Below, piece after piece: positions 24,741 through 33,958 of a DNA stretch of 45,195 nucleotides (positions within the stretch are counted from its first letter, which is position 1; each line of letters starts with the position of its first letter). The notes beneath the pieces were generated by a model that had not been told where the DNA came from, made no database searches, and saw only the letters and a program-made list of their open reading frames with translations. The DNA is taken from NCBI GenBank assembly GCA_018433925.1, contig JAHDQI010000069.1, forward strand, positions 1 through 45,195. The letters are read 5' to 3'. This DNA is from Phycisphaerae bacterium (GTDB lineage: Bacteria > Planctomycetota > Phycisphaerae > Sedimentisphaerales > Anaerohalosphaeraceae). Position numbers and translations under genes: made by a program.

Positions 24741-27683
24741 ATGAGGAGTCCCTCTTTTTTTGTGCGGCGATGCTCACTTCATCCTTTGATAGATATCCGC
24801 ACATTGATACTGAACAGAGATCATCTGGTTAAAAGGAAGTCGCCGCGAATATCTCCACTTGTCCATAATCCTGTTTTACAAATCATCCTTTGTGCCATAT
24901 TATTCTGCTTTTCACTTCAGGGTTGCGGCGCCGGCACATATTCTGAACTTTTCTCACACGAGATTCGCGTCGACACGCTACGTTGCGAATACCTGGCAAA
25001 TCCAATGGGAATCGATACCCGCAAGCCCCGCTTGAGTTGGGTGATTGATTCGGCAGCCAGGAGTATCAGGCAAAGTGCTTATCAGGTACTGGTTGCTTCG
25101 GATGCAAAAGCATTAGACAAAAATATTGGAGATCTTTGGGACAGCGGAAAAGTGTCTTCGGATCAATCTGTTCATGTAGAATATGAAGGGACGAAACTTG
25201 CGTCTTATCAGGATTGTCATTGGAAAGTCAGGATCTGGGATCAAAACGGCAGGGTATCCGGTTGGAGCCCCCCTGCTCATTGGTCCATGGGGATCATCGA
25301 GCCGAATGAATGGAAAGCCAAATGGATTCAGCAGCAGGATCCTGCCTCTTCGAATGCTGAACAGAATGAACTCCTTAACTCTCTCTACCCGTTGCCTATT
25401 TTCCGAAAAGATTTTCAAATTAAATCCGGCTTAAAAAATGCGAAAGTGTACATCTCAGGCCTTGGCCATTATGAGTTATTTCTAAATGGGAAAAAAGTAA
25501 GCTCACGCTTTCTTGATCCGGCGTGGTCTGTTTACGAAAAAACGGTTTATTACAACACCTTCGACATCACCAATCAGCTAACAAAGGGGGAAAATGCTTT
25601 TGGTGTCATGGTAGGCAAGGGATTTTATAATACCAAGGGAGATCGCCGTATTCATTTTGTCGATGTCTATCGTCCGCTCAAGCTCATCGTGCAATGCTAT
25701 CTTGTATATGAAGACGGTACTTCTCAGGTTTTGGTATCGGATAATTCCTGGAAGTTTACAAGAGGCCCGCTTACACATTGTGCGATTCTGGGCGGCAGCA
25801 GCTATGATGCCCGTCGTCTGCCGGAGGATTGGTGTTTGCCGGAATTTGAAACGAATGACTGGCTGTCTGCTGAAGAAACATCCGGCCCGGGCGGGCAACT
25901 GAAAGCATTTACTGGGGCCCCCATGCAAACAATACATACCTTTGTCCCAACCGCTGTCGATGAGCCGGAACCCGACTGCTATGTCTATGATTTTGGACAG
26001 AACGCTTCATGTATTCCCTGCATTAAGGTAGAAGGCAAAGCAGGACAAACCATACGATTAACACCATCCGAACAGCGACACGGTCAGACGGGAGTTGCCA
26101 ATGACGGCAAGGGCAGAGTCAACCAGGCTCGTGTGGGGCGTCCTAATTATTGGGAATATACTCTCAAAGGTGAAAATCCGGAAACATGGTCGCCCCAATT
26201 TACCTATACCGGTTTTCAATATATGGAGGTATCTGGAGCGGTTCCCGTCGGTCGGCCCAATCCCAAAAACCTGCCGGTTATCAAGGAGCTCGTCGCCAAA
26301 CAGGTCCGAAACACCTCCGCCCGGGCAGGAACATTTGAATGCTCGAATCAATTATTCAACGCAATCGACAATTTGATTGATTGGTCAGTCCAAAGCAATA
26401 TGTCCCATGTATTTACGGACTGTCCCCATCGGGAAAAACTCGGCTGGCTTGAGCAGACTTACCTCATGGGCCCATCTTTTTTTTGGAAATATAAGGGTGG
26501 AGCTTTTTATACAAAAATAGTGCGAGACATCCAGGATTCACAGGGACCTGACGGGATTATCTATACCGTGGCTCCGAAGTATCCGGATTTTGGGAGCTAT
26601 GACATTTTTAACGATAGCCCTGAGTGGGGGGCGGCGGGTGTGTACCTTCCGTGGCAGCTTTACGGCTGGTATGGCGACCGAAGAATTCTTGAAGAAAGCT
26701 ATCCCATGATGAAGAATTATGTGGATTATATGCAGTTGACCTCGAAGGATTTGATCGCTCGGCCCGGCCTTGGGGACTGGTATGATTACGAGCCAGGCAT
26801 CCCCCCCGGATACTCACGTTTTACACCGCCGACTCTGACAGCCACAGCTACCTTTTACGCGTGCTGTGAGATTGTATCTAAAACAGCCGCTCTCCTTGGA
26901 AAACAAGAGGATGCTGAAACGTATGCATTGCGCTGCCAGAACATCAAACACAGATTTAATCAGGAATTTTTCGACGGTTCAGCAATCTATTCAAATCATG
27001 GAAGTCCGCAGACAGCAAACGCCATGGCTTTGGTTTTGGGCCTGACTCCGCCAGACACTGAAGCGGCAGTGCTCGAATCCATTATTGCCGACTTAAAAGA
27101 GCGTGAGTATCAGCATACAACCGGTGATGTCGGGTATTTTTATCTTGTTCAGGCCCTCAGTGAAAATAATCGGTCAGATGTGCTTTATAAAAACACGAAT
27201 CGGGATACAGTGGGAAGCTATGGCTATATCATCAAGCAGGGCTGGACCAGCATGACGGAAGCATGGGAAGCCACGCTGACTTCATCAATGAATCATTGTA
27301 TGCTCGGACATATTCAGCAGTGGTTTCAGCAGTGCCTTGCAGGCATCCGGCCGGATCCAACCGGTCCCGGATTTAAAAAGTGTATCATCAAGCCGGAAGT
27401 TGTCGGCGATATTACGTGGTGCAGAGGATCTCATGAATCGCTTTATGGAACAGTCAAAACGGCCTGGGAATTGAAAGACGGCCGTTTTGCGCTGGATGTA
27501 ACCATTCCGGCAAATACAACCGCAAGGGTGTATATTCCGACCGTCAAACAGTCCGATGTAATGGAAGGGCCGGGTTATGCTGCGGACTCAGAAGGGATTC
27601 TATTTGATCGGATGGAGGCCGGCAAAGCTGTGTTTAAAATCGAATCCGGCTCTTATAAATTCAGAGTGCCCTATGATCCATAA
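24741..27683 (+). CDS. GH78 family protein, second subtype, predicted lipoprotein
   Basis: About 980 residues. I choose the ATG at 24741, with GGAG 7 nt upstream; a longer frame starts at 24660 without a ribosome-binding site. The N-terminus has an unusually long polar stretch (about 40 residues) before a hydrophobic helix and lipobox (SLQGC). Domains follow the GH78 order, beginning LRCEYLANPMGID. The active-site segment is TDCPHREKLGWLEQ: the spacing between Asp560 and the general acid Glu565 is one residue shorter than in the other two GH78 proteins, as in Bacillus RhaB, and Gln replaces the second conserved Asp. The C-terminal base motif reads TSMTEAWEA instead of TxIWERW. These features mark a different GH78 clade, probably with a different rhamnosyl linkage or acceptor. 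Confidence 0.9.
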   Translation: MRSPSFFVRRCSLHPLIDIRTLILNRDHLVKRKSPRISPLVHNPVLQIILCAILFCFSLQGCGAGTYSELFSHEIRVDTLRCEYLANPMGIDTRKPRLSWVIDSAARSIRQSAYQVLVASDAKALDKNIGDLWDSGKVSSDQSVHVEYEGTKLASYQDCHWKVRIWDQNGRVSGWSPPAHWSMGIIEPNEWKAKWIQQQDPASSNAEQNELLNSLYPLPIFRKDFQIKSGLKNAKVYISGLGHYELFLNGKKVSSRFLDPAWSVYEKTVYYNTFDITNQLTKGENAFGVMVGKGFYNTKGDRRIHFVDVYRPLKLIVQCYLVYEDGTSQVLVSDNSWKFTRGPLTHCAILGGSSYDARRLPEDWCLPEFETNDWLSAEETSGPGGQLKAFTGAPMQTIHTFVPTAVDEPEPDCYVYDFGQNASCIPCIKVEGKAGQTIRLTPSEQRHGQTGVANDGKGRVNQARVGRPNYWEYTLKGENPETWSPQFTYTGFQYMEVSGAVPVGRPNPKNLPVIKELVAKQVRNTSARAGTFECSNQLFNAIDNLIDWSVQSNMSHVFTDCPHREKLGWLEQTYLMGPSFFWKYKGGAFYTKIVRDIQDSQGPDGIIYTVAPKYPDFGSYDIFNDSPEWGAAGVYLPWQLYGWYGDRRILEESYPMMKNYVDYMQLTSKDLIARPGLGDWYDYEPGIPPGYSRFTPPTLTATATFYACCEIVSKTAALLGKQEDAETYALRCQNIKHRFNQEFFDGSAIYSNHGSPQTANAMALVLGLTPPDTEAAVLESIIADLKEREYQHTTGDVGYFYLVQALSENNRSDVLYKNTNRDTVGSYGYIIKQGWTSMTEAWEATLTSSMNHCMLGHIQQWFQQCLAGIRPDPTGPGFKKCIIKPEVVGDITWCRGSHESLYGTVKTAWELKDGRFALDVTIPANTTARVYIPTVKQSDVMEGPGYAADSEGILFDRMEAGKAVFKIESGSYKFRVPYDP

Positions 27684-30600
27684 ACCCTTAAGAACAGACT
27701 CAATAAACAGGCATAACAACGCAACACAAAAGCGAAACGTTATGTGCAGCCCCTGGTTTCTGTATGCGGCCATTCAAACCGCCGTGGCATGTTCGTTTAG
27801 TGGGCACGGTTTTTGCGAAACACCGGTGCGTGAAATAAAGTCTCTTAATAATGACTGGTTTACAGTCCTTCATGAACCGAATCAGCCCGATGAAATGTAT
27901 AGGAGCAAGGCGGCAGGATCTAACTGGAAGAAAGTAACCCTGCCTCATAACTGGGATGATTATGGGGGGGCTCGCCAACGGCGGCATGGAAATCTGCACG
28001 GCACGGCATGGTATAAGAAGCAAATTGAGATTCCGGGTAGAACGGAAAAAAAGCGGTATTTTCTGCGATTTGAAGGGGTTGGTACGTATGCCACCGTGAT
28101 CCTAAACGGAATCAATTTAGGACGGCATCCCGGCGGACGCGTATCGTTTACGCTGGATGTAACTTCGGCTGTCAAGCCGGGACAGACCAATCTGCTCCTT
28201 GTCAAAGCGGAACATCCCGTCATGATTTCTGATATGCCCTGTGTATGCGGAGGATGCAGCAGTGAGTGGGGATTTTCCGAGGGATCACAGCCTTTCGGAA
28301 TTTATCGGCCGGTTGTGATGGAAGTTACGGATTCAATCCGAATCGAACCGTTTGGGGTGCATGTATGGAACGACGAAAAAGCAGAGACCGTATGTATTGA
28401 AACAGAGGTAAAGAATTACGGGGACACTGCTGAAACCATTGAAATCATCAGTACTTTCAAAGACAAAAGGAATCAAACCGTTTTTCGATTGGCGAAGGAA
28501 ATTACCCTTGAAGCGGGGCAGGTTAAAATCGTAAAGCAGTCTGCAACGCTTGACAATCCGCACTTCTGGTCAGTTGATGATCCTTATCTCTATGCAGTAA
28601 GCAACAGCATCATTCACAACAATAAAAGGATTGACAAGGTTCTAACGCCGTTTGGTATTCGGACTGTAAGCTGGCCGGTCATACGCAAAGATGGTGATCA
28701 TCGTTTTTTACTGAATGGCAAAGCGGTGTTCATTAACGGGACCTGTGAATACGAACATCTTCTTGGACAAAGCCATGCTTTCAGCAGCGAGCAAATACAA
28801 TCCCGGGTCAAGCAGATCAAGGCGGCCGGTTTTAACGCGTTTCGAGAGGCGCACCAGCCCCATCATCTTTTGTACCAAAAACTCTGGGATGAAACCGGAA
28901 CGCTGTTTTGGTCGCAGTTCTCCGCGCATATCTGGTATGACACGCAGTCATTTCGGAACCATTTTATAAGTCAACTGCGGCAATGGATCAAGGAAAGACG
29001 CAACAGCCCCTCTGTAGTGATGTGGGGTCTGCAGAATGAAAGTGTTCTGCCGAAGGCATTTGCCGAGGAATGTTGCAAGATTATTCGCCAGATGGATCCG
29101 ACGGCATCCCGCCAGCGTATCATTACAACATGCAACGGCGGCAAGGGGACCGATTGGAACGTTGTGCAAAACTGGAGCGGAACCTATGCCGGGGATCTGT
29201 ACAAGTACGATGAAGAATTGTCGCGCCCGGATCAGTTGCTCAACGGCGAATACGGAGCATGGCGAAGCATTGACCTGCACACAGAGGGTTCCTTTGATCC
29301 CGAAGGCGTTTGGAGCGAAGACCGAATGACTCAGCTACTGGAGATGAAAGTCCGACAGGCCGAATCTGTTAAAGACCGGGTATGCGGACAATTTCAGTGG
29401 CTTTTCAATTCACATGATAATCCCGGCCGCCGGCAGCCGGACGAAGGATATCGTATCATCGATAAAATCGGCCCGTTCAATCATAAAGGACTGGTGACAA
29501 TTTGGGAAGAGCCGCTGGATGTCTATTATATGTATCGGGCCAATTACGTCCCGGCCCGAGATGATCCGATGGTTTACATTGTCTCGCATACGTGGCCCGA
29601 CCGTTTTTCGGCCGCCCGGAAAGCAACGCTGCGCGTATATTCGAATTGCGAGGAAGTAGAACTGTTTAATGATGCGGCAGAAACCCAATCTCTTGGCAGA
29701 CGCAAACGCAGCGGAGTTGGCACCCATTTTGTTTGGGAGCAAGCAGAGGTCCGATATAATGTACTGTATGCAAGAGGATACTACCAGGGCAAATCCGTTG
29801 CAGAAGATCTGATTATTCTGAACAATCTTCCCCAGGCCCCTCATTTTGATAGGGTATATCAAAATATCGAACCGCTTTTGCGGGCTGAACCGGGATATCA
29901 TTACCTCTATCGTGTCAACTGCGGCGGAGATACTTATATAGACAGGCATGGACAAAAGTGGCACCAGGATACGGCCCTGGGCAACAGCAATGGGCACTGG
30001 GGATCACGTTCATGGGCGGATGATGATCCGGACCTGAATCCTTATCTTGCCAGCCAGCGTCGAACGTATGATCCGATTAGACGAACACGGGACTGGGAGT
30101 TGTTTCAGACCTTTCGGTTCGGACGGCATAAGTTGTCATATCATTTCCCCGTTCCAAACGGCCGCTATCGGGTAGAACTGTATTTTATTGAGCCATGGCA
30201 CGGAACCGGCGGCAGTATTGATTGTCAGGGTCTTCGGATCTTCGATGTAGCTGTCAATGACATTACATGGATCAACGATCTGGATATCTGGGCAGAGGTC
30301 GGAACTGATACCGCTTATAAAAAAGTGGTTCAGGTAAATATCACGGACGGCCGTTTAGACATTACCTTTCCTGAAGTCAAGGCCGGCCAGGCCGTGATTT
30401 CGGCGATCGCGGTAGCGTCTCTGGACAAAACGATCAAACCGGCCCCCGCCTCACCCGCTAAGGGCTGGTCATGGGAGACTATTCCAAAAGTGATGAAAAC
30501 CCCGACAAGTGAATTACCCGAAGGAATGGGACCTCGCCCGGTCACAACGTATCCAGCGCAGGAGGCCCGGTCCGGTGGGAATTTCACGAAGGTAACGCTG

Positions 30601-30921
30601 GCTAAACGAGAAGCCGTTTGTTTTGAAGAAGGGAATGTTAATCGTATCGAATGGGATATTTCCGTTGGATTAGCCCAAGTCTATGCGCTGCGTTTTAAGT
30701 ATATGAATACAGGCAATCAGCCGATTGTCGTGAACCTCCAAATCGTGGATGATAAAGGGGATATTCTGAAAGATGACAGGATAACGTTTCCTGAAACAGG
30801 CGAAAAATGGCGCCTTGTCAACACGACGACAGAACACTGCATCAATGCAGGGAAGTACGTAGTACGACTTTTTTCGGCCGAGACGAAAGGGTTGTGTTTT
30901 CATGTGCTGGATGTACAGTAA
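27673..30921 (+). CDS. GH2 glycosidase with malectin domain (beta-galactosidase-like)
   Basis: About 1082 residues. Order: export signal, GH2 sugar-binding jelly roll (about 55-210), Ig-like domain, TIM barrel (about 330-620), an Ig-like DUF4982-type domain, a malectin carbohydrate-binding domain (about 765-930, YLYRVNCGGDTYIDRHGQKW, VPNGRYRVELYFIEP), and a final beta domain. Catalytic acids are Glu456 in GLQNESV and Glu526 in LNGEYGAWR. The start is uncertain: ATG 27673 overlaps the GH78 stop by 11 nt and is preferred. ATG 27742 would begin right at the hydrophobic signal. The frame itself opens at 27577. The malectin module suggests tethering to a glycan. The exact sugar is unknown; beta-galactoside, beta-glucuronide and arabinopyranoside are all compatible with GH2. 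Confidence 0.88.
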   Translation: MIHKPLRTDSINRHNNATQKRNVMCSPWFLYAAIQTAVACSFSGHGFCETPVREIKSLNNDWFTVLHEPNQPDEMYRSKAAGSNWKKVTLPHNWDDYGGARQRRHGNLHGTAWYKKQIEIPGRTEKKRYFLRFEGVGTYATVILNGINLGRHPGGRVSFTLDVTSAVKPGQTNLLLVKAEHPVMISDMPCVCGGCSSEWGFSEGSQPFGIYRPVVMEVTDSIRIEPFGVHVWNDEKAETVCIETEVKNYGDTAETIEIISTFKDKRNQTVFRLAKEITLEAGQVKIVKQSATLDNPHFWSVDDPYLYAVSNSIIHNNKRIDKVLTPFGIRTVSWPVIRKDGDHRFLLNGKAVFINGTCEYEHLLGQSHAFSSEQIQSRVKQIKAAGFNAFREAHQPHHLLYQKLWDETGTLFWSQFSAHIWYDTQSFRNHFISQLRQWIKERRNSPSVVMWGLQNESVLPKAFAEECCKIIRQMDPTASRQRIITTCNGGKGTDWNVVQNWSGTYAGDLYKYDEELSRPDQLLNGEYGAWRSIDLHTEGSFDPEGVWSEDRMTQLLEMKVRQAESVKDRVCGQFQWLFNSHDNPGRRQPDEGYRIIDKIGPFNHKGLVTIWEEPLDVYYMYRANYVPARDDPMVYIVSHTWPDRFSAARKATLRVYSNCEEVELFNDAAETQSLGRRKRSGVGTHFVWEQAEVRYNVLYARGYYQGKSVAEDLIILNNLPQAPHFDRVYQNIEPLLRAEPGYHYLYRVNCGGDTYIDRHGQKWHQDTALGNSNGHWGSRSWADDDPDLNPYLASQRRTYDPIRRTRDWELFQTFRFGRHKLSYHFPVPNGRYRVELYFIEPWHGTGGSIDCQGLRIFDVAVNDITWINDLDIWAEVGTDTAYKKVVQVNITDGRLDITFPEVKAGQAVISAIAVASLDKTIKPAPASPAKGWSWETIPKVMKTPTSELPEGMGPRPVTTYPAQEARSGGNFTKVTLAKREAVCFEEGNVNRIEWDISVGLAQVYALRFKYMNTGNQPIVVNLQIVDDKGDILKDDRITFPETGEKWRLVNTTTEHCINAGKYVVRLFSAETKGLCFHVLDVQ

Positions 30922-30976
30922 AGCGATGAAACACATGTATGCTTGGAAAATATTCAACGAATAAGGAAGCTCAAAT

Positions 30977-33958
30977 ATGAACAAAATGCTGATTCACTGC
31001 GTGCTTACGGCATTGACAGCCGCCAACTGCGCTGCTGTCCCGTTTGACCGTAACAATAACGATTATACCGTGTCTCTTAACGGCAAGTGGAAATTCTGCC
31101 TGGCTGAAAAGTCTCAAACTCAGATGCTTTCCGATTTTTTAAAAACGGATTTTAATGACGACAAGTGGGGGCATATCCATGTACCGTCAAATTGGGAGAT
31201 GCAGGGATATGAAGAACCTCATTATTACCGGCCGGATCCTTCTAAACTGGGCCTATATCGAAAAGAATTCATGCTTCCAAAAACCTGGAAAGACCGTCAG
31301 GTAATCGTGCATTTTGAAGGGATTTCGTTTGCTTATACCCTGTATGTAAACGGAGAGAAAGCGGGCTCATTCCAGCATGCATTTCTGCCCTGTCAGTTTG
31401 ATATCACTCCCCACGTCAGCTATTCTGAAAAAAACACAATCGCCATCAAGGTTTATCGTGATCATGAAGAACGTGATTTTGATTGTAATGATGCATGGGC
31501 TCTGTCCGGGATCTATCGTGATGTGTATTTATTCTCCCCTGACCGCTATCATATAGACCGGTATTCGCTTCATACAACGCTTGATTTTGCAAGGCAGGCC
31601 GCCGTGATCCAGGGCAAGATAGAAATACGGATATTTCGTCACAATCACAACAGTCAACACCAGGATCATCGGGAACTGTTTAAGCCCATGGCGATCCATT
31701 TAAAGCTCAAAGATGCCGAAGGAAAGATCATAGCGGATCAAACCGAAATGGTTTCCTGGATAACGCCGCGTGTCGTACCGTCCCATCTCTTCGAAATACC
31801 GGTTACGAACGCCCACTACTGGAATGCGGAGCAACCCTATTTATATGATTTGTCAATGACATTGCTGACCGACGGCCGGATCTCACATATCATTCATCAA
31901 AAAGTGGGGTTGCGTGAGGTAACAATTGAAAATGGAATTCTCAAAGTTAATGGACAACGTGTTAAACTTCGTGGTGTGTGTCGGCATGAAATTCACCCGG
32001 AGGTAGGACGGGCATTGCGGGAAGACCACTGGCGGAAAGATATCCAGTTGATGAAAGCCGGAAATATCAACGCCGTACGCTGCAGCCACTATCCCCCACA
32101 CCCGCGATTTTTGGAGTTATGTGACGAAAACGGATTATATGTCCTCGATGAAATACCGATTGGATTCGGTCACGAAAATCAACATGATCCTGTTATGCTG
32201 GGAGCGATGCTTTCTCGGGCCCAGCGAACGGTTGCCCGGGACCGCAATCATCCCTGTGTAATCATTTGGGATATCGGTAATGAAAATCCACTTTACGGCC
32301 TTCAGGAAACCGCCGCTTTCTATGTCAAGAGGATGGATCCGACACGTCCGCTTCTGTATCCGGGCGAAAATTTCGTCGGTCTTGATAAAAGCTTTGCCAG
32401 CGGTTCCGCGGAGTTCATAGACATCATTGCTCCGCATTACCCGCACAATGAGGAAATCCAAAGAGATCTGGAAGATGCAAGGATTCAAAAACCAATCCTA
32501 TTTACCGAGATCAACCATGCGCTGGATACGGCCTTTAGCGATTTTGAGACAAAATGGCAGATGATCGAAAACAGCGACAAAATGGCCGGATCAATGATCT
32601 GGCTGTGGGCTGACCAGGGAATCAAGCGTACAGTAAACGGCCGAGAAGTGGTCGATTCTTACAAGGATATATCGCTAATACGGGGAAAACCTGCCATTCT
32701 GTCGGGAGATGTATGGCTGGATGACAATACCATTCTCGACAGTCACGGTCCGGATGGAACCGATGGGATTGTGTATGCAGACCGCCGCCCACAGACGGAT
32801 TATTATGAAACTCGAAAATTGTATTCTCCGATCCATATATCACAAAAATATATAAAACTGGACGCGGACGGCAAGATATCCGTGAATATCGAAAACCGTC
32901 ATGATTTTACGAATCTGAATCAATTCGACGGAAATTGGAAATTCCTGATAAATGGACACCCTTTTAAGAAAGGTCGATTCTCTCTGGATTGTCCTCCGCA
33001 TGAGAGAACAACCGAAGAAATTCAGATTGGACTTCGGAAACTCCCCGTCAGCGATCTCATGCTCCAGATAGAATTTGTCAACAAGAACCAAGTTCCGGTT
33101 TATGAGCGCACGCTGGTATTTGAAAATTCTCAAGTGGATTGGTTTGCGAAGATGGACCAGGAAATAGAAGCAACATCGTCTACAAACGCGAGGATTCAGG
33201 TAAACGAAAGCGGGATCTTTACGATCAGCGATTCGAAAAAAACGATCCTGATAAAAGGGCCCTTTGCCCGTATTGGCAGAAAACCTACGATGGCCGAACG
33301 CAAGACCTATCCAAGAATGGATTTGACAATCTGGGAGCCCTCGATGTTGACTGATTTTGAAATCACTCAACGTACGGAAACAAAAAAGGGTGATGGATTC
33401 GTTGTTCAGACGGAAGTGAAATACAATAATCCTGAAAATACCGAACAAACCGTCCACGCGGATGTCACCTATACAATCAGTCCGTCCGGATGGGTGGATA
33501 TTGAATATTCAATCCGTCCTGACAGCGAGAATGGCGCGCTGCTGGAACTGGGTCTTGCATGGGAAATACCGGATGTAAAAAACATTAAATGGCTGGGTAA
33601 CGGCCCCTATCCTGCTTATCCATACAAGAGTCAACTGACGGAACGCGGGATCTATTCAATTGCCCCCGGGGATTCCTTTTTCACCGGGAACCGGATAAAT
33701 GTCGAACTGGTTAATCTTGTATATGCAAGCAACCAACTGGGCCTGATAACAGAAAGATCGAATATTGGATGGGAACAAGACCTCTTTGCCGACAGAATTT
33801 ATTTGTATCAAAATCAAAAGCTTGCCAGTCTCGGCACGAAATTTAAACTCCCTCGCCAGGTCATACGCTCCAAGGAAATCCGTCATGTTCAGGGGCATCT
33901 AAGATTGCAGGTGTTAAGTGATAAGCAGACAGAACTGATTCAGGAAATATTGAAATGA
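30977..33958 (+). CDS. GH2 glycosidase, LacZ-like but with atypical active-site motifs
   Basis: A 993-residue exported protein (hydrophobic N-terminus to about residue 21) with AAGGAAG 7 nt before the ATG. It has the five-domain LacZ layout including a C-terminal Bgal_small_N domain (about 725-985, WLGNGPYPAYPYKS). The acid/base Glu436 is in WDIGNENP instead of the usual WSLGNE. The nucleophile Glu511 is in FTEINHALD instead of CEYAHAMGN. The catalytic glutamates are kept but the subsite residues around them differ, so the sugar may not be beta-galactose. The gene lies 55 bp after the malectin GH2 gene and its stop overlaps the next GH2 start by 4 nt (ATGA). Confidence 0.88.
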   Translation: MNKMLIHCVLTALTAANCAAVPFDRNNNDYTVSLNGKWKFCLAEKSQTQMLSDFLKTDFNDDKWGHIHVPSNWEMQGYEEPHYYRPDPSKLGLYRKEFMLPKTWKDRQVIVHFEGISFAYTLYVNGEKAGSFQHAFLPCQFDITPHVSYSEKNTIAIKVYRDHEERDFDCNDAWALSGIYRDVYLFSPDRYHIDRYSLHTTLDFARQAAVIQGKIEIRIFRHNHNSQHQDHRELFKPMAIHLKLKDAEGKIIADQTEMVSWITPRVVPSHLFEIPVTNAHYWNAEQPYLYDLSMTLLTDGRISHIIHQKVGLREVTIENGILKVNGQRVKLRGVCRHEIHPEVGRALREDHWRKDIQLMKAGNINAVRCSHYPPHPRFLELCDENGLYVLDEIPIGFGHENQHDPVMLGAMLSRAQRTVARDRNHPCVIIWDIGNENPLYGLQETAAFYVKRMDPTRPLLYPGENFVGLDKSFASGSAEFIDIIAPHYPHNEEIQRDLEDARIQKPILFTEINHALDTAFSDFETKWQMIENSDKMAGSMIWLWADQGIKRTVNGREVVDSYKDISLIRGKPAILSGDVWLDDNTILDSHGPDGTDGIVYADRRPQTDYYETRKLYSPIHISQKYIKLDADGKISVNIENRHDFTNLNQFDGNWKFLINGHPFKKGRFSLDCPPHERTTEEIQIGLRKLPVSDLMLQIEFVNKNQVPVYERTLVFENSQVDWFAKMDQEIEATSSTNARIQVNESGIFTISDSKKTILIKGPFARIGRKPTMAERKTYPRMDLTIWEPSMLTDFEITQRTETKKGDGFVVQTEVKYNNPENTEQTVHADVTYTISPSGWVDIEYSIRPDSENGALLELGLAWEIPDVKNIKWLGNGPYPAYPYKSQLTERGIYSIAPGDSFFTGNRINVELVNLVYASNQLGLITERSNIGWEQDLFADRIYLYQNQKLASLGTKFKLPRQVIRSKEIRHVQGHLRLQVLSDKQTELIQEILK

